The position numbers were made by a program, and so were the translations under genes. The notes under the pieces were generated by a model. The model did not search any database. It was not told where the DNA came from and saw only the letters and a list, made by a program, of their open reading frames with translations. A stretch of 64,000 bases of DNA from Dastarcus helophoroides. Lineage: Eukaryota > Arthropoda > Insecta > Coleoptera > Bothrideridae. Shown piece after piece: positions 55,562 to 64,000 of this stretch (position 1 is the first letter of the stretch; each line of letters opens with the position of its first letter). Location: assembly GCA_028583605.1 (NCBI GenBank), contig CM053333.1:10748638-10812637 (forward strand), in the 5' to 3' direction.

Positions 55562-55915
55562 TGTTGTGGGCTATCGGTTCGAATTGATTAATATGTGAAT
55601 TGAATAATATCCACTTTATTACCAAACTAAACTCGGACCACTACAACTGAATAATGAACTCACTTATTTACTTCTAATTACTAACTCACTTATAACACTG
55701 ACTGGCTCTAACTAACTGACTCGAGGATAAGGCGACCGCCTTATATAGTTTTGGTTCCCAGGTTCTAGAAGTTTTTGGCAGATAAGGCTTATCGTTGACC
55801 GAAATTTCTGGAACGTTTTTCTGCTATTTGCTTCATTATCGCGGCCGCTTTCCTCATCAGATCTTTATAGAAAATTTTCTTACGAACTAAATTCTACAAT
55901 TTACATTTCGTTACA
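55562..55915 (-). mobile_element. Solo LTR, family SL1 (copy 4)
   Basis: 354 bp, TGTTGTGGGC...TTTCGTTACA, flanked by ATAT on both sides (55558-55561 and 55916-55919). Minus-strand TATA box (ctatataaggcgg, ~55738-55748) and the heat-shock element GAA-at-TTC-tg-GAA at 55801-55813 are kept. It lies ~50 bp beyond LINE copy B. Confidence 0.82.
55801..55813. promoter_or_regulatory. Heat-shock-element-like motif in solo LTR copy 4
   Basis: Perfect GAAnnTTCnnGAA, about 55 bp upstream of the copy's TATA box on the minus strand, at the same place as in copies 1 and 3. Confidence 0.5.
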
Positions 55916-55919
55916 ATAT

Positions 55920-56500
55920 GATGAATTCGAAAATTTAAGAATGTAACAAATTTTGAGTTTTTGCTCCTAATTTTGGCTTTTTTTGAAAGTTTTCAATTTA
56001 AACCTGAAAGTTATACTCTTTCTGAAACTTAAATTCGATGATTAAAATTTCGAATTAAATCTCGAGTTTTGTTTTCTAGTTTTGTGCTTTGACTTTTGGG
56101 AAATTGCGAGTTTAGATTTGACATTATGTGATTTGGGAAAATCTAATTTTTGAGCGAAACAAACCATTCCCGAGTTTTTTTGGCAGAATTTGATGACCAA
56201 AGCCAAAATTTATGTATGTTTTTGCTTTTTTTAAAGATTGTCAATTTTTTTATTTTTTTAAGTGTCAATTTGGAATCCCCACTGTTTTATAAAGATTGAC
56301 CACCGTTTTGGTGCTTACCAGTGTCCTAACTGGTTGAATCAAGGGTGCAATTTTCGAATCTGCTATTTAAAATTGGACTACAGTTTTGAAGATAAAAGTG
56401 TTCAAACCCGTTGTAAAAACATAGGTACTTTGTAAAACTCCTCCCAAGTGCTATATTGTGTTAAGGTGCTTCACGATACTAGGAAGTGTAGGCAAAAATC
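55920..56500. other. AT-rich spacer
   Basis: A/T words as in 54.2-55.1 kb; no gene or repeat period seen. Confidence 0.5.
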
Positions 56501-56509
56501 CCTTCTTCT

Positions 56510-57160
56510 TCTTTTTAGAGATCTTGCGATCTGTCAACTCTGATTATGCCTCTGTTGCAGTTCCTGGGATGTTGACTGCCAACTATCCTTCCATCTTTCA
56601 GGTGGTCTTCCGGGGGGACGGGTGCCTGATGGTGTTTCTTTCAGTACGATGCGTGGTAATCGATCTCGGCTCATTCTGTTTACGTGAGGGTACCATTGTC
56701 TCCTTCTTTGTCCACCCCATCGCACGATATCCTGTATACCGTACTGCTCTCTAATCTGTGTTTTTCTTACTCTGTTTCTTCTGATCTTCCACGATATAGT
56801 TCTTAAAGTTTTTATCTCTGCTACTCTTGGTCTTGTTGGTTTCTTCTCGTGTCTCTATTCCGTATTTCATGATTCGTCTTATGTTTTGTATGTTTTGATT
56901 TTGCTATCTGAGCGAAAATATTGATTGTTCCAAATGGTTTCTCGTAAGTAGCCTGATATTGCGGCTGCTTTGTTGATTTGACTTCTTGAGTTGTTTACAG
57001 GGTCATCCAAGGCTATTACTTCAGTTCTGTGAACTATGGTTTCTTTTTACCTCAGTAGGTAGCTAACCTCGTCTGAGAACCTTCCTCCTTTGTCCGGGCT
57101 TGGGGCCAGCAGGAACCAATGATGGGTTACTCCACCCACAATCTGCCCCAAGTGGAGTTG
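56510..57160 (-). mobile_element. LINE polyprotein C-terminus, decayed
   Basis: The minus-strand frame at 56534-56725 reads RRQWYPHVNRMSRDRLPRIV, LKETPSGTRPPGRPPERWKD and WQSTSQELQQRHNQ, the terminal signature of insect endonuclease/RT LINEs; it continues out of frame to SELTDRKISKK. The part 56760-57160 is probably more of the same element, with GC-rich sequence at 57060-57155, but it is too broken to read. Confidence 0.72.
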
Positions 57161-57164
57161 CAAA

Positions 57165-60100
57165 AATATAAAATTATATAACAAAAGAAGGTGCAGACCT
57201 AAAATATATAAGAAAGCGGTTAAGAAAAAATTTTTATTTTTTTTCCCATTTCCTCGTGTAGAAATTAATTTTGGAGGATAATTTTTTGAAATATGGTAAC
57301 GTAGTCAGAATACATACTGCCTCGACAATGTTAAAATTAAACGGTCTTGGAGTGTAATCTCTTAGGAGTAATCTTTTTGGATTTAAACAGTTGGAGTCAA
57401 CACCCTTGTTAAAATAGAGGCAACTAACTCTCGGTTTAATTTGATCTTCAAATACAAAAATTAATGGTAACTTGAACTTAATAAAGTGATATGATATAAT
57501 GGTGTAGAGATAATTTTATATCTTTGTTGTGCGTGTCTCGTTTACTTTAAAAATAGTCGAAATCATCAGTTGTTAGTACCATTTCTAAAGCATGTTTTGT
57601 ATATTAGTTCATCCAAACACAATAATTGCTTAATTTCACCAAGAAGTTTTCTCTCATCTTCTAGGTATATATTTCTTACGTTTTAATTACAAACTATTTT
57701 TCTCTAAATTTCGTTTTAACTCACGAGTACTCTACTTACTTCAGATAATATATCACGGCATAATGACACAAAATACTCGTATTTTTGTCCTGAAGGCAAC
57801 AAATGGTTTTGTAATGAAGACCAGATGACGTTTTATCACTTTATTACTACCTTCAACTCTTTAAATAAAATTTGTAAATTTTGTTTTAAATTTATTGATT
57901 GAATAATTTTCAGTTAATATTAAACATTTATCATCATTATATTTTAGCAGTTCTTTTAAATATTATGCTTTTGGAGAAGTTCGAGTAGAAGGGGGAGATG
58001 AAGATAGATGATTTGCTTTTTAAAAAATATTTAAATTGCTTAAATAAGTCGCAAAATAGTTAGAGTGTTTTCAGAAATTTGTCAGTAACCTAAACAGGGT
58101 AAAATTGTTTTAAAAAGAGGTCCGCGAAAATGTTACCTTTCATTAGTCTAGAATTTGTAAATATTTCACTAAAGCTTTATGAAGAATTATTCTTACGCAG
58201 TGCAAAGCATTTCTGCACTGAAAAAGTTGTATAAGAATGATACATTAGCGACATCAAAACTTTTTTTGTGTAAATTTAGTGATGTCTCCATCATCGTACC
58301 ACCAGGATAAAAAGCTCAAAAGCGTAATATTTGGTGAAATTGGGAACGTCGGTTCAATTAAGTGCGTGTCAACATGGGTGAATTTGAAAATGTTCTTAAC
58401 TGGCGTCATTTGCCATAAAAATATGTAAGCTGTTAGAAAATTTAACAAAAAAACATTGAAAGGTAATATCTTTACAAATTACGTAATATTTCACCAAAAT
58501 TTTCCATTAAAACTTCATCGATGAAGTTTAACCGAAATGGTTATTTGCTGCCTAAATTACAAAGTAATAATTAACAATTGTTTTTATGTAGCAGCTGAAG
58601 TTGTTTAGGCACCAATAATTTTTGCAGCAAAAAAGCTTCGGCTCATATTTTGACACTGGTGAAATCACGATAAATTTTTGCATAAATAAGCAAAAAAATG
58701 ATAATAATGATTATGAAGAAAAGGTTTTACATGGGAATAGCAAAAACTTTAAGCCATTCTTCCAAGAAAGTAGTTGCACAAGTTGATAAAAATAGTGAGT
58801 TTTGCAATTTGGATTAATTTTATCTCTTCATTTCTGATTTAAGTATTTTATAGTTAACGTACATTTTCCTTGAAGGTTTTTATTAAAATCGTGGATAGAA
58901 AACCTATTTTATTTAAAGCTTTATCGCAAAATTGTTCTGTGGAAATGAAATTACTTTTTCTGCTTGTAATGCACGTTTCTGTGGAGAAAGAAGCGTTAAT
59001 TAGATCAAAAAATATTCTGATGTCAAGATAATTCTGATGTAGGATAGATAGTAGACTATTAAAAAAAAATCAGAATATACTTTGACTGGATATGAAAAAA
59101 CTTCTCTGGTAAGACCGACATATAAACACCAAAAAGAGGAAACGTTTTACCCAGAACGAAAAAGTTTACAAGGAATAAAAAAGCTTTCACTGCTAAGAAT
59201 ATTCTTCTGTAGATAAGCAATGAAGTGTTCTTATTCTTAAAATATTAATTAGGAATGACGATCACTAAGTTACTTTCACTGCTAAGAATATTCTTCTGTA
59301 GATAAGCAATGAAGTGTTCTTATTCTTAAAATATTAATTAGGAATGACGATTGCTAAGTTAAAATAACTACACAGTTCTAATAGATAAAAACAGCAACAT
59401 AAAAGAGTAAGAATGATAAATGTTAACTGCTAAGGCAAAGTGATTGGAAAGGATGAGTACATAAAACAAGAACAGAAAACAATGTATTAAGAGTAAAAAA
59501 AGTTTCACTGCTAAGACAATGTGATAACGAAGCTTTTGCATTGTTAAGGAGTAGATTAAGAACAAAAACAGCTCTAAGACAAAGCGATTAATGTTGAAGC
59601 TTCTCTTTCGTCCTTACATAATAAAACTTGAATACAAGTGAAATAATTCAGTGCCAGAACAAAATGATTGCAAATGAAGAATAGTAATTCACTGCAAAGA
59701 GTCGATGAGGAATAAATGATTCATTTCAAGGACAAAGTGATTGCATTAGGGAAACACGTAAAATAGGAATAGAAAATAATTTCCCGGACACGACAAAGTT
59801 TCACTACTAAGGCAAAGTGTAAATAATGAATGCCATAAAACAAAAATAAAAAGAGCAAGGAATAGCGCTAGCAATAAAAAAGCTTTCCTCTTAGAACAAA
59901 GTGATAAAGTGATAAACATGAATCTTTTCTAGGGATAAAAATCGATTATGAAAGAAAATTGTTTTCCGGTACCAAAGATAAAGAGATTGCAAAGAAGGAA
60001 AAGAACAAAAAATGCTCATAGTAAGTAGTAAGACAAACTTATAAACAATAATTTATTTATTGTTTATTGTTAAAACGTATTCAGAAATAAGAAGAACGAT

Positions 60101-60450
60101 TATACATAGCTAAGACAAAATTCATTGCTGGGGAAAGCGCAGCTGTTAAGACGAGTGTCTGCAGAGATACATCCAGAGACTAGATATATCTGATGAAATA
60201 GAATCTAGCACAAATGGAGACAAATTTCAGCAAAGTGCTGAGGCTGTACTGCAGAAATAATTTTAGTGCTATGTAAATTACTCCTACGTAAATTCTTATG
60301 AAACTTAAATGTTTGATGATAAAGAAGTTGAAACTTTAAACTTGTTAAAGGAGTACTCTAGTAATAAATGAAAAAAAATATGTATTACTCATTTTTTCAG
60401 GTACTATAGTCACGGTTGTATCATTTCATTGAATTTTTTTTTTTAGTTTT
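57165..60450. other. Long AT-rich stretch without a gene
   Basis: No sustained frame or TE signature. 59184-59361 holds an exact tandem duplication, listed separately. From ~59380 to 60050 a phrase like cactgctaagacaaagtgat recurs irregularly (every ~60-90 bp), suggesting a decayed minisatellite. Confidence 0.5.
59184..59361. repeat. 89-bp tandem duplication, nearly exact
   Basis: ctttcactgctaagaatatt and the following ~70 bases at 59184 are repeated from 59273. The only differences are at the very end (atcactaagt versus attgctaagt). Confidence 0.93.
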
Positions 60451-60835
60451 ATGGGGGCCGTGATAGGCCCTGTCACCTAGATTCCAAATCCTTTGTAACT
60501 TCCACAAGTTTGTTCGAGTCTCAGTCAGCGTTATATATCCTGGCCTTTACAGCCAGACTCAGCATCTGACCTACACTAATTCCTTCCAGATCTTCTGGTC
60601 TTAATGTTTCTTTTCAGATTATATCTGTATCTGGCAAAATTTAAACAAGCACACACTATGCGTAAACTTGTTTCTTTTTCAGTCCCACACAGTCGAAATC
60701 GGTTGCTTTCTGCTAGGTTGAGTTTAACCAGGGGTCCTTTAAAGTTTCCGTGGCCAGTTAGCAGACCCAGTGCTTTGCTTAGTCTGCTTTTATTCATTGC
60801 AATAAGTGCTTCAGCCCTTGATTGCAAGGGTTTCA
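60451..60835 (-). mobile_element. 5'-truncated LINE 3' end (copy C)
   Basis: Minus-strand frame SRAEALIAMNKSRLSKALGL, LTGHGNFKGPLVKLNLAESN, FRLCGTEKETSLRIVCACLN, then the shared UTR ending at gggggccgtgataggccctg (+ strand, 60451 on). The 5' truncation is abrupt at ~60832. Preceded on + by a T run, consistent with the element's A-tail. Confidence 0.8.
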
Positions 60836-60979
60836 TTGAATTATTAGTACTAAAATGCTTATTTCTTATCCTAAATGTATTAAATGGTGACCTGAAATTT
60901 AAGATGACTGGACAGGGAACCAGATATTTTTTAAAGTTTGTGATGTATCTTTCTGTCATTGTCAAACTTTGGGTAATTA

Positions 60980-62130
60980 ATAAGAGTCTTATAGAGAATC
61001 GGGTTGAAATTTATTCAAACAACGAATCTAACCTAGAGTGTAGTCAAACTCAAGCCATAAGTCTTTGCACCAAACTCTAAAATTATCATAAAAAAAACAA
61101 AAATAAATGTTACAATCTCAAACATGATGCTTCTTTTGTCAATTATTTTATTTAATAGAATCACAGAAAAAATTAATCTGAGATTCGGCTGTGAAACTAA
61201 TCTAATTATAGAGCCTAACTAAACCTAGTTGTAAGTCTTCATAAACCAGAATCATTAAAATTTATAAGAGTTTTTGAAAAATACAATCCGGAAAAAGTCG
61301 TATCCTCTCATCAACCTAATACGTCCTTTAAGGATCACAAAGAAAATCAGTCCAAAGTTTGACCATGAGACTAATCGAATTCAGAATCCAAGTTTAAGTC
61401 TTGCTAGGCAAATTTAAGATTATCAACAAATTTTACAGAAGACAATATATAATTGTAGAAAAAGTGTGTCTCCTAGTCAATGTAATAAATGCTTCTTTTA
61501 CTTAATGAAGCTTAAAAAGAGAATCATCCTGGAGTTTGACATGAGACTAATATAATCTAATGCATAGTAATATAGTAATCATAGCTTAAGATTATCAAAA
61601 AATTATACAGAAAATATTTTTAGAAAATATGCTTTCAGAAAAATTCGTGGTTCTCGTCACTGTAAAACTTATATTTGATGAGGATCATAGAGAGAATTAG
61701 CTTGAAGTTTGACCGTGAGCCATGAGACTACTTTAGTCGAACCGAACTTAACCTTAGCCTTCATGGTAAATACTAAAACCTTAAAGTCCATACAAAAAAT
61801 ATAACTTAAAACGTGCCACAACTTCAGAAGTCGTCAATGTCTTGTTAATGTAAGACTTCTTGTATTTGATCAAAATCATAGAGAGAATCAACCTGGAGTT
61901 GGGCCAAGACACCAATCTTAACTAGAGTCTAGTCCAAGTCAAGTCATAACGTATTTGATCAAAATCACAGAGAGAATCAACCTGGAGTTGGGCCAAGACA
62001 CCAATCTTAACTAGAGTCTACTCCAAGTCAAGTCATAACGTATTTGATTAAAATCACAAAGAATCAACCTGAATTTGGGCCAAGACACCAATCTTAACTA
62101 GAGTCTAGTCTAAGCCAAGTCATAACAAAA
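60980..62130. repeat. Tandem repeat: degenerate ~180-bp units passing into three near-identical 89-bp units
   Basis: Phrases like agagaatcaacctggagttt and actaatcttaactagagtct recur near 60995, 61150, 61333, 61512 and 61680 with heavy divergence. Then three copies of an 89-bp unit start at 61862, 61951 and 62040 and differ by a few bases. The 89-bp unit looks like a shortened form of the older unit that has recently amplified. Confidence 0.82.
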
Positions 62131-62159
62131 TCTAAAATTGTTGAAACGTAAAAAAAACG

Positions 62160-62275
62160 GAACTGTCTCTGAAGATGATAGCTTGGCCGTCGAAACGCGT
62201 TAGAGTAACCTCTGTTGTGTTTTTTAATCTCTCTTGGTTTAAGGGGACAAGATTTGTATTTTAATTTCTTAACTT
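62160..62275 (+). mobile_element. Penelope-like family 2 terminal fragment
   Basis: Directly abuts the 89-bp array. Contains tctctgaagatgatagcttg, gccgtcgaaacgcgttagag and tttaaggggacaagatttgt. The hammerhead core CTGAAGA is intact; helix I is reduced to 3 bp and helix II has one mismatch and one wobble. Confidence 0.65.
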
Positions 62276-62279
62276 TATA

Positions 62280-64000
62280 GAAAATACGAAAATATTTAAA
62301 GTTAACTGTGATTAGAAATGCTTCAGTGGCAAGATATCTCCAAAATTTAATTTTAGGGATCAGATTAAATTTTCTGAGTTTCCTGCCAATTGGTAATTTT
62401 AGTTGTAAATGTAAATTTTTGCCTCCTCCACTGAGGTTTTACAGCGTCGTAAATCATATTTAGATCTAATTATACAATTTCGGGAACCTATATTCCGAGG
62501 CGAAATGGTATGCACCTAAAAAAGAAAGTAATTTTATTATAAAGCCGGCATATTGAAGGATGCATTCGTTAAGGGTTTCATACGATGCCAGACTGTTTGG
62601 CCCCAGGACCCAAATGATGAAGCATTACGCATTCTGCCCATCTGGAGATCATTAAGCAAGGAATTACTTCTTAGGTTAGAAGGTACTAGCAGAGCTTATC
62701 AAACAGCTTCATAAATCAAGATCCCTACGCTTAATTCGAGGAGTCTTATAAAAAGGAATTACCGTCATTTTAGATGAAATGACTTGCAGCTTTCAATGTG
62801 ATATTTTGACAATTTAATATAAGCACTTTGGAGAATTTTCAATGGGAATGACAAATTAGGACATAATAAAGTGGGCGCGCAATATTTATGATCTCTTAGT
62901 CAAAGAAGAATTTTTCGACGAGGTAATTGCGAAGCAGTTCTTAAAAATGAACTTGGTAACTTTACGAGAGGAATAAACTCGGCTAAATTTCCTTAGATTG
63001 CTGATATTACGGTCGGACGTAAAGGGATGTGTTACTCAAAGTGAAATAAGTGTATGCATAAACACACAAGTATTATTACCTTTTCAGTACCAACAAGAAA
63101 TTTTCATGTTTTCTTAGTGCAAGGTAGTGATTATTTTAATTACAACCTACTCAGCTAACCTTGTTGATTTTACTCTTTTTTTCTTGTAATTTTCTGATAT
63201 GCCGCCTCTTAAATGAGATACTATTACAGTTACAGTCCAGGAGAATGAATTAATTTAAACTTTTTAATCTATTGGTGTTATTGAATTAACATAAAATATG
63301 TCAACACCTTCTCGACGATTACAAGCATTTGATTGAAACTTGGACATTCCTGAATATAAATTTAATCATAATGAAGTAAATAGGTTCTTTTGCTTTCAAC
63401 AAAGGTGGTGCTTTATGTAAGCAGATAAGTAAATTCTGGTCTTTATGATACTAGTTGATGAGTAGAATATTTCTGGGTACTCCTCAACTAACATTATTGG
63501 CGTAATTAAATATTTAATTTGGGTAATTATCATGTTAATCCAGCAAGGACTAATTTGTTGGAATAACTATTTGTGTTTTGTATTGCGCAAAAATATTTTG
63601 ATTATGGAAGTATTTTACACATAATAGTTGTCTGTTATAGTGAAGTCAGAAACCTGTCTTTCTTAAGAGAGAATTTTTCCAAAGTTCTCTTTTTGGTTCA
63701 GTGCCTTTGCGGCCGTGCTATTGTAGTTTACCTCATCTTCTTTTTCTAGTATATGTCAAAAAACCGATCAGTTTGTCGTGGACTTAACTCTTAATTAAAA
63801 ATAGAAGAGTCCCCATAATTGCCCACTCTTTTATTTTTTTAAATTGCAGTGATATTTAGTAAGCGTTATAAAAACATGTTATCTCGAGATATTTTTATAA
63901 GAGATCAAAAATATATATACGTATTCGTTTTTTTGATCCACCCTAATAACCAGCAACGGATTTACTTTAGTTTGATTCTAAATCCCCTACATGAAGAGAA
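62280..64000. other. Intergenic DNA, nothing recognised
   Basis: Apparently unique sequence with no long frame, RNA gene or repeat match within the window. 62440-63000 is less A/T-biased than the rest. Confidence 0.45.

Noticed and set aside
1..64000. Bacterial or viral origin of the window
   Set aside because: Spliced SLC6 gene, eukaryotic retroelements, satellites and low coding density all indicate an animal nuclear genome; no operon-like coding was seen on either strand.

Overview
This is AT-rich nuclear DNA from an animal, almost certainly an insect. One spliced gene is present, with GT-AG introns of either 48-53 bp or more than 1.5 kb. Around it lie retroelements typical of arthropods: Penelope-like elements, non-LTR elements with RNase H, LTR retrotransposon remnants, hAT and pogo-like DNA elements, and many tandem arrays. 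The order cannot be fixed from the sequence; a hymenopteran or beetle with a repeat-rich genome would fit.

The only recognisable host gene is a neurotransmitter transporter of the SLC6 family, closest to insect GABA transporters. It is on the + strand from 14054 to 24141. Nine coding exons join in frame to 618 codons plus stop, the normal length for the family, with every conserved landmark present. Its large introns hold a decayed jockey-like LINE (intron 2), degenerate short repeats (intron 5) and Penelope fragments (intron 8).

Layout: 1-3000 AT-rich DNA with one Penelope fragment; 3000-4450 degenerate tandem repeat; 5045-5450 LINE 3' end; 5766-6364 pogo-like MITE; 7633-7830 minisatellite; 9340-9710 solo LTR; 9971-10086 20-bp minisatellite; 10860-13260 array of ~425-bp units; 14054-24141 GABA transporter; 26345-30290 LINE remnants split by a 2.9-kb Penelope element; 30511-31470 a second Penelope family with inverted copies; 33409-33719 solo LTR; 33748-34640 LINE RNase H; 36255-38645 LINE with a hAT element inserted (perfect 8-bp target duplication); 42220-43075 LINE; 43220-47310 a 4-kb purine-rich tract built largely of 186-bp repeats and split by a solo LTR; 48480-49860 ~155-bp degenerate repeats; 50220-52300 329-bp repeats; 52365-54235 310-bp repeats; 55094-55515 and 60451-60835 LINE 3' ends; 55562-55915 solo LTR; 60980-62130 degenerate to near-identical repeats; then unique DNA to the end.

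The strongest unusual signals are: (1) hammerhead-ribozyme-like folds at the ends of two Penelope families, one supported by compensatory base changes between copies; (2) a solo-LTR family with 4-bp TAT-containing target duplications whose less decayed copies keep a perfect three-unit heat-shock element just upstream of the TATA box; (3) the hAT-in-LINE nesting with AACCGGTT subterminal palindromes; (4) the frame-preserving 186-bp purine-rich array. I found no bacterial genes, CRISPR, rRNA or tRNA.
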